NCBI RefSeq assembly: GCF_000714435.1
Contig: NZ_JJMW01000029.1
Location: forward strand, 1-64,000
Origin: Exiguobacterium alkaliphilum 12/1
Lineage (GTDB): Bacteria > Bacillota > Bacilli > Exiguobacteriales > Exiguobacteriaceae
Length of the DNA: 64,000 nucleotides
Direction of reading: 5' to 3'
Shown: positions 50,004 to 58,756 of the stretch, piece after piece
How the letters are laid out: each line of letters opens with the position of its first letter
How positions within the stretch are numbered: position 1 is the stretch's first letter
The notes under the pieces: generated by a model
Database searches by the model: none
What the model saw: only the letters and a program-made list of their open reading frames with translations
Told to the model about the DNA's origin: nothing
Made by a program: the position numbers and the translations under genes

Positions 50004-50758
50004 CAGGCTTGCCCCTGTTGATTCTTTTTCCACCAGACGAACAAGAAGACCCCCATCCCGACGAACAGAATCAGCATCGAGAATATCAGTTGTTGCTCGA
50101 GCGGCAAACTCGTCTGGGCGAACGCGTATTGCGGCCCGAATAAGAGCAGCGGAATAATCAGATTGATCCACGTCTTCGTCCACACCGAGACGATGAGTAA
50201 CGTAACGACGGCCATTCCGAGCAAGACGAGTTGGCCGGTCGAACCGAACACGATCGTCGGGGTCTCGACGAAGATGTCGAGCACCATCAGACCGAGGAAC
50301 AGCGTCATCGGCAACACGGCAAGCGCGATGTACGTCGCCCCGTTTTTGAATGGACTTGCTTTCGAACGGACGGACAGATTGCGGAACGCTTGCGAGGCGG
50401 CCAGCAAGAACAGGACGGCTACGAGCGGGAACCCGATCAGCTGAACCGTCGAGAACGTCATCTCGCCTTGAATGAAGTTACCGATGATGATGTAGGCGAA
50501 CACGTTCGGAACCAACATCGCGATGATTTTGAAAAAGCCTTTCCCATCAAACGCCATCTCATGCCCGAGATGCTGCATATAGGCTTTCGGACTTTGGCCG
50601 ACGACATCGTCCACACTTTTTCCTGCCCGTTCCGCTTCCTCGAGGTGGTCTTTGAGCTCGGCGACGACGTCGTGCACTTCCTCTTCCGCTTTCCCACTCG
50701 ACATAAGATAGACTGCTAAATCATCCAAAAAATCACGACTCTTTTTTGAAAGCTCCAT
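50003..50758 (-). CDS. HAAS-domain membrane protein (DUF1129-like)
   Basis: A 251-residue protein. Residues 1-75 form a HAAS-type helical domain (FLDDLAVYLMSSGKAEEEVHDVVAELKDHLEEAERAG and YMQHLGHEMAFDGKGFF), usually found in membrane proteins encoded beside PadR regulators. Six hydrophobic helices follow, and a basic WWKKNQQ tail ends it. The ATG at 50758 is properly spaced from GAGGGG; one two codons earlier is too close. It overlaps the padR-like gene by about 26 bases. Probably a membrane target of PadR regulation; function unknown. Confidence 0.8.
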   Translation of the reverse strand: MELSKKSRDFLDDLAVYLMSSGKAEEEVHDVVAELKDHLEEAERAGKSVDDVVGQSPKAYMQHLGHEMAFDGKGFFKIIAMLVPNVFAYIIIGNFIQGEMTFSTVQLIGFPLVAVLFLLAASQAFRNLSVRSKASPFKNGATYIALAVLPMTLFLGLMVLDIFVETPTIVFGSTGQLVLLGMAVVTLLIVSVWTKTWINLIIPLLLFGPQYAFAQTSLPLEQQLIFSMLILFVGMGVFLFVWWKKNQQGQA

Positions 50759-51086
50759 CTTCATTCCCCTCTCCGAGTACGCGGTCGACGCCGCTTGACA
50801 CTTCCGCCCAACGTTGTTTGAAGGCGAGCAATTCTTGTTGCCCCGCCTCCGTCAAGATGTAATACTTTCGCTTCGGCCCTCCGGACGGCAGTGTCTTTTG
50901 AATCGTCTCGACCCAGCCGTCTTTCTTCATCCGCAATAACACCGGATAGATGCTGCCCTCACTCACCATCGTGAATCCGTACGCCTGCAACTTCTCCGAC
51001 ATCTCGTAGCCGTACGTCTCTCCTTTATCGATGATGGCCAACAGGCACCCTTCGAGCAATCCTTTCAACATCTGACTCATCGCCAT
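50733..51086 (-). CDS. PadR-family transcriptional regulator
   Basis: A 117-residue winged-helix repressor. The sequence MLKGLLEGCLLAIIDKGETYGYEMSEKLQAYGF, then EGSIYPVLLRMKKDGWVE and GGPKRKYYILTEAGQQEL, is the standard PadR DNA-binding domain with its wing; the C-terminal dimerisation helix is short. It heads an operon with the HAAS membrane protein and a four-TM protein, which it likely represses together with itself. AGCGAGG precedes the ATG at 7 bases. Confidence 0.9.
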   Translation of the reverse strand: MAMSQMLKGLLEGCLLAIIDKGETYGYEMSEKLQAYGFTMVSEGSIYPVLLRMKKDGWVETIQKTLPSGGPKRKYYILTEAGQQELLAFKQRWAEVSSGVDRVLGEGNEDGAFKKES

Positions 51087-51108
51087 GGCGTGACCTCGCT
51101 TTCATCAA

Positions 51109-51177
51109 ACTAACTTGTTATACATAATAGTAATGGAAGGTACTACCAAGCGCAACTATTTTGTAAAACAAGCTAGT
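51109..51177 (-). promoter_or_regulatory. padR operon promoter flanked by an inverted repeat
   Basis: On the minus strand TTGCGC (51150-51155), 17-base spacer, TACTAT (51127-51132). An imperfect 11-bp inverted repeat, ACTAACTTGTT (51109-51119) and AACAAGCTAGT (51167-51177), one mismatch, brackets it and may bind the PadR protein. Confidence 0.5.
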
Positions 51178-51256
51178 TCCGCATCGATAGGTTTAATTTT
51201 TCAAATCAGGTGAATACTTCTTAAGGTGAAGCAAAAACATAAAGGAGTGTTTGAGT

Positions 51257-52714
51257 ATGCATACCGATTTTACGAAGATGTACATCGATGGCCAGTGGGT
51301 CGAAGGATCGAGCGACAAATCGATTGATAACACCAATCCGTTCACGGACGAGACGTTGTTCTCCATCCGCTCGGCCGACGAATCCGATCTCGACAAAGCC
51401 TACGCGGTTGCAAAGGAAGCACAAACCGAATGGGCAACGATGCTCCCGCAAAACCGACGCGCCTTGATTGAGAAGTTCGCCGAAGTGACGCTCGAGCATA
51501 AAGATGACATCATCGACTGGCTCGTCAAAGAGTCGGGCAGCACGCGCATCAAAGCAGAAGGCGAATTTTTAGCCTCGATGGCGATCATCAAGGAAGCAGC
51601 GACGTTCCCGTTCCGCATGGACGGGCTCATCAAGCCGTCAATCGTCCCAAATAAAGAGAACCGGGTCTATCGGAAACCGCTCGGCGTCATCGGCGTCATC
51701 AGCCCATGGAACTTCCCGTTCCACCTCGCGGTCCGCTCAATCGTCTCCGCCCTCGCGACGGGGAACACCGTCGTCGTCAAACCGGCTACGGCGACACCGG
51801 TCACAGGAGGTCTCCTCTTCGCCTCGCTCTTTGAAGAAGCGGGTCTTCCGAAAGGCGTTTTGAACATCGTCGTCGGTCGCGGTTCTGAGATTGGGGACGC
51901 CATCGTCGAGCACCCGGTGCCAAAACTCATCTCGTTCACCGGTTCGACCGAGGTCGGCAAAGGGATCGCCGAGAAGGCCGGACGCCTGTTGAAAAAGACA
52001 GCGCTCGAACTCGGTGGGAATAACGTCTTCGTCGTTTTAGACGACGCCGACATCGACCGTGCCGTGGAATCGGCCGTCTATTCGAAATTCTATCACCAAG
52101 GGCAAATCTGTATGTCGACGAACCGAATCCTCGTCGCCGAGTCGATTCACGATGAATTCCTCAAAAAATTCGTTGATCGGGTCCGTGCCTTGAAGTTCGG
52201 CAACCCGAACGAATCAGACACACAAGTCGGTCCACTCATCGACCACGACCAAGTCGACCGCATCCTTGATCAAATCAAGCAGACGGTCGACGCCGGTGCG
52301 ACGCTCCAGGTCGGCGGCAACGCTGACGGGAACGTGCTCGAGCCGACTGTCGTGAGCGGTGTCACGAACGACATGCCGCTCGCGAAAAATGAGATTTTCG
52401 GACCGGTCGCCGTCATTCTGTCGTTCAAGGACGACGCCGAGGCGCTGAAACTCTCGAACGAGTTGCCATACGGACTGAGCGGTGCCGTCCACGGTTCGAT
52501 TTACCGTGCAACCGAGTTCGCACGCCAAGTCGAGACCGGGATGATTCACGTCAACGACCAATCGGTGAACGACGAGCCGCACTTGCCGTTCGGCGGAGAG
52601 AAAGATTCGGGTCTTGGCCGCTTCAACGGCGAGTGGGTGCTCGAGGAGTTCACGACGCTCCAGTGGGTATCCGTCATGCACGAACGCCGGGAATACAAAC
52701 CATTTTTCTCATAA
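51257..52714 (+). CDS. Aldehyde dehydrogenase (YfmT/benzaldehyde-type)
   Basis: A 485-residue NAD(P)-dependent aldehyde dehydrogenase. Visible motifs: GVIGVISPWNFPFHLAVRS (cofactor site), SFTGSTEVGKGI, catalytic Glu in ALELGGNNVF at about residue 255, catalytic Cys in QGQICMSTNRI at about residue 289, and NEIFGPVAVI. The ESGSTRIKAEGEF segment resembles YfmT-type vanillin/benzaldehyde dehydrogenases of Bacillus, so aromatic aldehydes are plausible substrates (inference). AAAGGAG is nine bases before the ATG at 51257. It is monocistronic with a strong terminator. Confidence 0.9.
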   Translation: MHTDFTKMYIDGQWVEGSSDKSIDNTNPFTDETLFSIRSADESDLDKAYAVAKEAQTEWATMLPQNRRALIEKFAEVTLEHKDDIIDWLVKESGSTRIKAEGEFLASMAIIKEAATFPFRMDGLIKPSIVPNKENRVYRKPLGVIGVISPWNFPFHLAVRSIVSALATGNTVVVKPATATPVTGGLLFASLFEEAGLPKGVLNIVVGRGSEIGDAIVEHPVPKLISFTGSTEVGKGIAEKAGRLLKKTALELGGNNVFVVLDDADIDRAVESAVYSKFYHQGQICMSTNRILVAESIHDEFLKKFVDRVRALKFGNPNESDTQVGPLIDHDQVDRILDQIKQTVDAGATLQVGGNADGNVLEPTVVSGVTNDMPLAKNEIFGPVAVILSFKDDAEALKLSNELPYGLSGAVHGSIYRATEFARQVETGMIHVNDQSVNDEPHLPFGGEKDSGLGRFNGEWVLEEFTTLQWVSVMHERREYKPFFS

Positions 52715-52719
52715 ACAGC

Positions 52720-52760
52720 AAAAAGCGTGTTGATCCGTTTGCGGACCGACACGCTTTTTT
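52720..52760 (+). terminator. Terminator of the aldehyde dehydrogenase gene
   Basis: Stem AAAAAGCGTGT / ACACGCTTTTT with an inner GATCCG/CGGA stem and a T run; it also faces the yjdM stop. Confidence 0.85.
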
Positions 52761-53097
52761 AGATTTTCTTCACAAATTCCGATTTGAGTTTCATCGCACC
52801 GAGCCCATCGATTTTGCAGTCGATATCATGATCGCCATCGACGAGACGGATGCCTTTCACTTTCGTGCCTTGTTTGACGACGAGCGACGTCCCTTTCACC
52901 TTCAAATCTTTGATGACCGTGACCGTGTCTCCGTCTTGGATCACATTTCCGTTCGCGTCTTTGATTTGCGCGTCTGCTTCCGCTTCGGCTACCTCGCTCG
53001 GCGACCACTCGTAGGCGCATTCCGGACAGACGAGCAAGCTCCCATCCTCATACACGTACGTGGATTGACACTTCGGACAATTCGGTAGTTCTGTCAT
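52759..53097 (-). CDS. yjdM: YjdM/PhnA-family zinc-ribbon protein
   Basis: A 112-residue soluble protein of the YjdM (formerly PhnA) family. An N-terminal zinc ribbon CPKC and CPEC (about residues 7-27) is followed by the PhnA beta-barrel domain: [40 protein letters not shown] and [23 protein letters not shown]. The length and layout match. Despite the old name it is not needed for phosphonate use; its role is unclear. GGAGGAAT precedes the ATG. Monocistronic. Confidence 0.92.
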   Translation of the reverse strand: MTELPNCPKCQSTYVYEDGSLLVCPECAYEWSPSEVAEAEADAQIKDANGNVIQDGDTVTVIKDLKVKGTSLVVKQGTKVKGIRLVDGDHDIDCKIDGLGAMKLKSEFVKKI

Positions 53098-53164
53098 GCT
53101 GATTCCTCCATTCGATTCCCTGTAGCCAGTATATCGTAATTTCGGAACGTCCGACAGCTACCGC

Positions 53165-53677
53165 TCAGCCCTCTTCCGGCGCCTCCGGACCGTTCAAATC
53201 GAGTTGATAGAATGATAAATCAAGCCATTTTCCAAACTTGTAGCCGGCCCGTTTCACCGTACCGGAATGAACGAATCCGACTTTTTCGTGAGCCCGGATA
53301 CTCGTCACGTTCGAAGCGTCGATACCACCGATGACGGTCTTATACTCACGCTCTTCTGCGAGACGGATAATCTCACGGAGCAACTTGTTGCCAATCCCTT
53401 TGCTGCGGTAACCGGGATGGACGTAAATCGAGTGCTCCACCGTGTATTTATAGGCTGGCCAAGGTCGGAACGGACCGAACGTGGCGAATCCCATGACGAC
53501 GTCCGCTTCTTCCCAGACGATTACCGGAAGACCGGATGCCTTCTTCTCTTCATACCAGGCGATTCGGTTTTGAAGCGTCACCGGTTCATAGTGATAGACG
53601 GCGGTACTGTTGACGATAGCATCGTTGTAAATATGTAGGACGGCCTGAAGGTCGTCGCGTCGACAAGTTCGAATCAT
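53165..53677 (-). CDS. Phosphinothricin-type GNAT acetyltransferase
   Basis: A 170-residue GNAT protein of the phosphinothricin/methionine-sulfoximine N-acetyltransferase group (YwnH/Pat-like). The N-terminus MIRTCRRDDLQAVLHIYNDAIVNSTAVYHYEP is characteristic, as are YTVEHSIYVHPGYRSKGIGNKLL (acetyl-CoA loop RSKGIGNKL) and NVTSIRAHEKVGF. The ATG at 53677 gives a family-normal N-terminus; the binding site before it is weak (AAGTGGTG). Confidence 0.85.
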   Translation of the reverse strand: MIRTCRRDDLQAVLHIYNDAIVNSTAVYHYEPVTLQNRIAWYEEKKASGLPVIVWEEADVVMGFATFGPFRPWPAYKYTVEHSIYVHPGYRSKGIGNKLLREIIRLAEEREYKTVIGGIDASNVTSIRAHEKVGFVHSGTVKRAGYKFGKWLDLSFYQLDLNGPEAPEEG

Positions 53678-53754
53678 GAGGCACCACTTTCTTAGCGTTT
53701 TCTTCATTATACTTATCTCGATTTCAAAATACACGTGGCGATTTGCTCCCACAT

Positions 53755-53784
53755 AAAAAAGTCAGTCGACCGACTGACTTTTTT
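53755..53784 (-). terminator. Terminator of the Cys-rich protein gene
   Basis: Arms AAAAAAGTCAGTCG / CGACTGACTTTTTT with a two-base centre, T-rich on both strands, just after the minus-strand stop. Confidence 0.85.
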
Positions 53785-53787
53785 ACA

Positions 53788-54114
53788 TTATGCGGCCAAC
53801 CGATCGCACATCGACGCGCACTCGAAACAGACGCGTGCGCATTCCTGACAATGCTCATGCTTGTGTTTCTCACACTCCTGGGCGCACGCCTTACAGACGA
53901 CGGCACAAGCCCGGGCAAGTTCCGGCACGAACGCCGAATCCCGCGTCATCGCCTCGGCGAGAAATGTACAGAGGGCGGCGCATTCACGGTCGAGTCGGAT
54001 GCAATCGACCATCATCTTCACGTCTTTCTCTTCTAGACACGATTCCAAACAGTAGTTACACGTCTCGACACAGTCATGTAGCGTCTCCAATTCGTTCGCA
54101 TAAATCCGATGCAT
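53788..54114 (-). CDS. Four-helix Cys-rich copper-binding-type protein (DUF326/YhjQ)
   Basis: A 108-residue protein with regularly spaced cysteines: HDCVETCNYCLESCL, MMVDCIRLDRECAALC, ACAVVCKACAQECEKHKHEHCQECARVCFECASMC. This is the four-helix-bundle copper storage/ferredoxin-like DUF326 (YhjQ, Csp-type) layout, in which cysteines line the bundle core and bind Cu(I). The His-rich loop KHKHEH also fits metal binding. No signal peptide, so cytosolic. GGAGGATC precedes the ATG. No copper pump lies nearby. Confidence 0.88.
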   Translation of the reverse strand: MHRIYANELETLHDCVETCNYCLESCLEEKDVKMMVDCIRLDRECAALCTFLAEAMTRDSAFVPELARACAVVCKACAQECEKHKHEHCQECARVCFECASMCDRLAA

Positions 54115-54199
54115 AAATGGATCCTCCTTTTTTTTAACTGAGGTGACAAGTCCAATACGTTACTGTTATTCCCTAATCGCCAAAAAAAAAACGGCCCGC

Positions 54200-54811
54200 T
54201 CACTGTCTCGGGTCGTTGACGAACGTCCGATATAGGTAAGCGACCGCATTCAACAGCCGTTTCGAATAACGCTTCGGCATGAACGGGAGACGGTAGAGCC
54301 GATACATCCGCTTCAAATCTTCCCATTGATGGTCGACGTGCTGGCCTTGACGGAATCGGGCCAAATCGATTAAATAGATGCGCCCGTCCGGACTGAGGAT
54401 GATGTTTCGCAAATGGACGTCGGACGGTGTCAGCCCGAGCGCCCGTGCCGCAAGGAGCGCTTCATCGACTTGATTGATATAAGACGCGTCAATCCAAATC
54501 CCTTCGGTCAAACATTCAAATAGCGTCTTCCCCGCGATGTAGTCGATGACGATATAATTCGGCCCGGCCTCATAGAGCCGTGGGAAGTGCGGCACCCCTT
54601 GCAGCGTGTCATAAATGACGTGCTCTTCGGCCGCGATGTGAGTGAAACCGGGGAAAAACACTTTGATGACGAGGGCGGTCCCGTTGATTCGAAACACCGC
54701 GGCGCTTCGCCCGATTCCATGTAACTCGAGTTGATCGTGATGCCTGATAACGTGGGTCTCGTGACCGGATTGGTCGAACACCACGTCGGCGTAGTCGTGA
54801 TAGCGTTTCAT
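54200..54811 (-). CDS. Protein-kinase-fold protein (YrzF-like)
   Basis: A 203-residue small kinase-like protein. The N-lobe has a glycine-loop-like GIGRSAAVFRI and the lysine in TALVIKVF (about residue 50). The hinge region reads YIVIDYIAGKTLFECL. The catalytic loop is SDVHLRNIIL (D-x-x-x-x-N) and the metal motif is LIDLARF in place of DFG. This resembles YrzF-type Ser/Thr kinase relatives and the RIO-like minimal kinases. Substrate unknown. GAGGAG-type site before the ATG at 54811 is good. Confidence 0.75.
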   Translation of the reverse strand: MKRYHDYADVVFDQSGHETHVIRHHDQLELHGIGRSAAVFRINGTALVIKVFFPGFTHIAAEEHVIYDTLQGVPHFPRLYEAGPNYIVIDYIAGKTLFECLTEGIWIDASYINQVDEALLAARALGLTPSDVHLRNIILSPDGRIYLIDLARFRQGQHVDHQWEDLKRMYRLYRLPFMPKRYSKRLLNAVAYLYRTFVNDPRQ

Positions 54812-54946
54812 GAGGGGCTCCTCTTCTAGATTGTGTTTTTATCATAGCGGATTTTAGTCGATTTGACTGCATCCTCGAATCGGCAAAGTGACGCTTCGTC
54901 GATTTATCCGTATAATGAAAGCGATTGACAAAGAGGAGGAATGACT

Positions 54947-55843
54947 ATGCAACGCATCACGCTTACTGAAGACTTATCATTCTCACGCATCGTCCATGGC
55001 ATGTGGCGTCTCGCCGAATGGAACATGAGCGCCCAAGAGCGGCTCACGTTCATCGAGTCGTGCATCGAGCTCGGCATCACGACGTTCGACCATGCCGACA
55101 TTTACGGTGGCTACACGTGTGAAGGGCTGTTTGGAGAAGCGCTTCGCTTGAAGCCGGAGCTCCGTGACCAAATCGAGATCGTCACGAAGACGGGCATTAA
55201 GCTTACAGGCGACTTCAATCCGGGCCAGACCATCAACCATTATGACACGACAAAGGCGCATATCATCGCCCAAGCCGAACGGTCGCTCTCAGAGCTCGGC
55301 ATCGATCACATTGACACGTTGTTGATTCACCGCCCGGACCCGCTCATGGACCCGGACGACATCGCCGAGGCGTTCAACGCGTTGCATGACAGTGGCAAAG
55401 TCCGGACGTTCGGCGTATCGAACCATCTGCCGTCACAGCAGCGCCTGCTTCAATCACGCCTGCCTTACAAGCTGGTGACGAACCAACTCGAACTTTCGCC
55501 GATGCAACTGAAGCACTTCGAGGATGGGGCGGTCGACCTGTGTCATGAAGAACGGATGCCGCTCATGGCATGGAGCCCGCTCGCTGGCGGACGACTCTTC
55601 TCAGACGATTCGTATGCACCACTTCGCGACAAATTGAAAGAAATCGCTGAGCGGCACGGTGCGCATGGAATCGATGTAGTCGTTTACGCCTGGTTATTAA
55701 AACACCCGGCGCGCATCATGCCGATTATCGGTTCTGGGAAAATTGACCGAGTCGAGCGTGGCGTCGAGGCACTCGAAGTCGAACTGACTCGTGAAGAATG
55801 GTTCGAAATTTTGAAGGCCGCACGCGGCCGAGATGTAGATTAA
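54947..55843 (+). CDS. Aldo/keto reductase (YdhF/YcsN-like)
   Basis: A 298-residue NADPH-dependent TIM-barrel oxidoreductase. Family motifs: GITTFDHADIYGGYTCEGLFGEAL with catalytic Asp and Tyr near residue 50, ETVTKTGI-like VTKTGIKL (Lys), IDTLLIHRPDPLMDPDDIAEAFNAL with the histidine, and the C-terminal IIGSGKIDRVERGVEAL NADPH segment. It matches the YcsN/YdhF branch. Substrate unknown. GAGGAGG sits 7 bases before the ATG at 54947. Monocistronic. Confidence 0.9.
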   Translation: MQRITLTEDLSFSRIVHGMWRLAEWNMSAQERLTFIESCIELGITTFDHADIYGGYTCEGLFGEALRLKPELRDQIEIVTKTGIKLTGDFNPGQTINHYDTTKAHIIAQAERSLSELGIDHIDTLLIHRPDPLMDPDDIAEAFNALHDSGKVRTFGVSNHLPSQQRLLQSRLPYKLVTNQLELSPMQLKHFEDGAVDLCHEERMPLMAWSPLAGGRLFSDDSYAPLRDKLKEIAERHGAHGIDVVVYAWLLKHPARIMPIIGSGKIDRVERGVEALEVELTREEWFEILKAARGRDVD

Positions 55844-55884
55844 AGGATTAAATATACAATCAATTCCTTTAATCACATTTTTCA
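55838..55884 (+). terminator. Terminator of the aldo/keto reductase gene
   Basis: Perfect 10-bp arms GATTAAAGGA / TCCTTTAATC with an AT-rich 17-base loop and a T tract. The following 240 bases to the lipoprotein gene are strikingly AT-rich and contain only a TGCTAAAAT extended -10 near 56089. Confidence 0.65.
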
Positions 55885-56130
55885 AAAAAAAGTCAATGTA
55901 AATACGATTCGCTAAACGATTGATAATCCTTCATTATTCGTCAAAAATCGACACGTTTAAAAACGTTAAATCCCATTTTATATCCATAAGTGTAAAAAGG
56001 ACCCGATTAGTTCAAGTCGAGCGGTTTTTTCGATTTTTTTTATCAAAATCACTTTAATTTTCCTAAGTCTAAAGTCACAAAAAATTGGTGCTAAAATGAT
56101 GAAAGTTATTCATTGAAGGAGAGCACCGAT

Positions 56131-57393
56131 GTGAAAAAGTACCTGATTTTCTGTACACTTGCCATATTGACGTTTTTGTTCGGATGTGAAGAAGAGCAAG
56201 CGTTTCGCTTACATACAGCCCCAGAGTACTATCAAGGACGGGCGATGCTGCCTTCCGGTCAATTGATTGAGATGACCGAGGCCGATCGGACGACGGTCTT
56301 GGACGCCTGCTACCCGGAAGACGCCCTCGCCCTCGCACCAAGAGGAGAGCGCCGTTGGATCGGCACGGTCACGCTGTCACAACCGCTGACGACCAACCGT
56401 TCGACCCAAGTCTTCCCGACCGCCACGTTCTTTGAGGCGGAGAATCAGACGTTCGTCGAATGTCAGGTCGATACAATCACCTATATGAAGCAAATCGATG
56501 CCGTCCCCGATAGTCTTGCCGCGTTCCGCGATCAAGCCGTCACATATCCAGCCGTCGCCAAACTGCGCAACGCCCAGCCCCACGAGCGGTTACAGTTTTT
56601 AAAGGAAATGGATAAACCGTTCGGCAACGAGCCTTATCCGACACGGACCGCTTTCGAGCAAACGCTCGTCCATGTCACGATGCCGTTCAACGGGTCGTTC
56701 GATTTGACGTTCGAATCGTCAGAAGGCAATGAGCGTGTCACAATTCCAATCGACGCTGCCTCACGTCAGCCGTTTCGTTCAATCGGATTCGGATTGGAAT
56801 CAACCGAGAAGATGAACGCGTACGGGGTTTACACCTCCCCGAATCAGGAGGGGTATGACGAGGTGCGACGACCGGAAGACGCCTCGTTCGACCGCTTGCT
56901 CGGTGTCCGTCAAACCGAGACGCTCCCGACGACGCTCGTCTCAGGCGAACGGTATCCACTGTTTAGCTTCTCGTTCATGCGTGACAACGTCCCGCATAAA
57001 GAAATTGTCTCCATCACGTATCACGAACCGATCCTGTTGCGAGGCGAGGCGTTGAAGCGTGAGATGCGAGCCGAATTCTCGAACCGGCAGCATGCCGTAT
57101 TTCATGAACTCGCTTTAATCGGCACCGAATCGCGAGATGCCTCGTTCTTGACGCATGTATCGGCCGACGATACGCGCTTCATATTCAAGGCGATCGAACG
57201 TTCGAAAGCGACGACCGAACCGGGTGAGCCGGCCTCGATGCCTTACTTGACCGTATTCGAAGGCATCTGCGCCCAAACGTTCGACGTCGGTTATCGAGGT
57301 GACGACGTCGTGTTGACGAATACAAAGACCGGGTCCCACTTTAAGCTATTACGGGACGATGCGAACAAATGGCACGACCGCTTTGACGACTAA
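56131..57393 (+). CDS. Lipoprotein of unknown function, paralogue 1
   Basis: A 420-residue secreted lipoprotein: signal KKYLIFCTLAILTFLFGC with lipobox LFGC (about Cys 19). The mature part is beta-rich without a family I recognise. It shares several patches with the next gene: RGRAMLPSGQLIEMTEADRTTV against DGYRFEVGKTLTQMDETEHTAV, a cysteine pair pattern DACYPED / ETCDETD-like, TYMKQID / RYVKQID, and a closing EGICAQTF with GSHFKLL. Start is GTG 56131, nine bases after AAGGAG. Two-gene operon. Confidence 0.75.
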   Translation: MKKYLIFCTLAILTFLFGCEEEQAFRLHTAPEYYQGRAMLPSGQLIEMTEADRTTVLDACYPEDALALAPRGERRWIGTVTLSQPLTTNRSTQVFPTATFFEAENQTFVECQVDTITYMKQIDAVPDSLAAFRDQAVTYPAVAKLRNAQPHERLQFLKEMDKPFGNEPYPTRTAFEQTLVHVTMPFNGSFDLTFESSEGNERVTIPIDAASRQPFRSIGFGLESTEKMNAYGVYTSPNQEGYDEVRRPEDASFDRLLGVRQTETLPTTLVSGERYPLFSFSFMRDNVPHKEIVSITYHEPILLRGEALKREMRAEFSNRQHAVFHELALIGTESRDASFLTHVSADDTRFIFKAIERSKATTEPGEPASMPYLTVFEGICAQTFDVGYRGDDVVLTNTKTGSHFKLLRDDANKWHDRFDD

Positions 57394-57405
57394 AGGAGGA
57401 ATCTT

Positions 57406-58650
57406 GTGCGCAAAATCAGCATAGTCGCGTCTCTACTTTCCGTCTTGGCCTTGAGCGGTTGCACGGAAGAGGAGACGGCGCTCGAACTCAACGTTCGCCC
57501 CCTCTTGTTTGACGGCTATCGCTTCGAGGTCGGAAAGACGTTGACACAGATGGACGAGACGGAGCATACAGCCGTCCATACGATTTGCGACGAGACGGAC
57601 GTCACGTCGTTACCGGACCGCCCGTTCGTCTTCGATGCGTCATATCGTAGCTTCTCGCGGTTCTCACCCGAGATGGTCTCTCCCCTGACAGGCCTCACCG
57701 TCTTCCATGACGACGAAGCGGCATACGCCTACTGCGAGACCGGCCACAGCCGGTATGTGAAACAGATCGACCCGGAACTCATGCCGATTGCCTATCGTGA
57801 AGCAGCCCCTGAGCCGCTTCGACCGCGTTCAGCACGTGTGTCCGCCGATACGCAACAGACGCTTCTTGAACAACTCGAGGAGGACGCTCCATATTTCGAG
57901 TTCAAACCGTTCAACGTGCCGTTTGTGGCGTTACAGGCCCCCCTGCTCACGACGCTTTCGATCGAGATAAACACGCAGGACGCATCGACGACATTCTCTC
58001 GACCTTACGAACCAAGCCTTGGTCTGCAACATGTGACACTCTCGCTTCATATCATTGAGATGAATGGGTTCGTCCAACCGGCGCTCTTTGAATCTTCTGA
58101 AGTGAACACATCGCAGTGGCCGCTCGACCCTGTGCCTGACGGCGGCGTCCCGACATTGTCAGACACGTATCCGTTACCTGAGACGCTCGAGTTCGGGAAG
58201 ACGTACCCGCTCTGGCAACTTTCCTATGATGTCGAAGGAAAAGTTGTCGAGCAGACCATCTCGCTCCGCTATGAGCCACCCGTCACGATGACGCAAGCCG
58301 AGGTCGACGCCGCAACGATGACAGCCGATGAGGAAGTGACAATCGGTTACTTCCACAAGACGCCGTTGTCCGGAAAGACCGAGCTCCACGCCTTAGACGC
58401 GGTCCAGACGTTGACGACGGACGGTGCGACGTTAAAACAGATCGTGGCACGTGCCGAACCGGTCAAACGGAGCGGCGAGCCGTCCGACTATCCGTTGTTC
58501 ACGTTAATCGAGGGCGTGACGTCCCAAACATTCGAGGTGACGCTTCATAAGCGCTCGAAAAAAACGGACGTCTTCCTCACGACCGAAGGCAAACATTACA
58601 AACTGAACTCCGAGGACAGCGCCACGTGGCTGTCGCTCGCCCCTTACTGA
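57406..58650 (+). CDS. Lipoprotein of unknown function, paralogue 2
   Basis: A 414-residue lipoprotein with signal MRKISIVASLLSVLALSGC (lipobox LSGC, Cys 19). It is a diverged tandem copy of the preceding gene: shared TLTQMDETEHTAVHTIC, HSRYVKQIDPELMPIAYREA, SGEPSDYPLFTLIEGVTSQTFEV and GKHYKLNSEDSATW. It starts with GTG after AAAGGAGG, 12 bases behind paralogue 1. The role is unknown; extracellular face of the membrane is certain only from the lipobox. Confidence 0.75.
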   Translation: MRKISIVASLLSVLALSGCTEEETALELNVRPLLFDGYRFEVGKTLTQMDETEHTAVHTICDETDVTSLPDRPFVFDASYRSFSRFSPEMVSPLTGLTVFHDDEAAYAYCETGHSRYVKQIDPELMPIAYREAAPEPLRPRSARVSADTQQTLLEQLEEDAPYFEFKPFNVPFVALQAPLLTTLSIEINTQDASTTFSRPYEPSLGLQHVTLSLHIIEMNGFVQPALFESSEVNTSQWPLDPVPDGGVPTLSDTYPLPETLEFGKTYPLWQLSYDVEGKVVEQTISLRYEPPVTMTQAEVDAATMTADEEVTIGYFHKTPLSGKTELHALDAVQTLTTDGATLKQIVARAEPVKRSGEPSDYPLFTLIEGVTSQTFEVTLHKRSKKTDVFLTTEGKHYKLNSEDSATWLSLAPY

Positions 58651-58756
58651 CAGACGGTCTTTCCGTCTGTCTTTTACACGTTCTGTAAGCAACATCGTCC
58701 AAGCACAAACCGAGACTGTGCGACAATGAAACAAATGACATGAAGGAGTGGATTCG

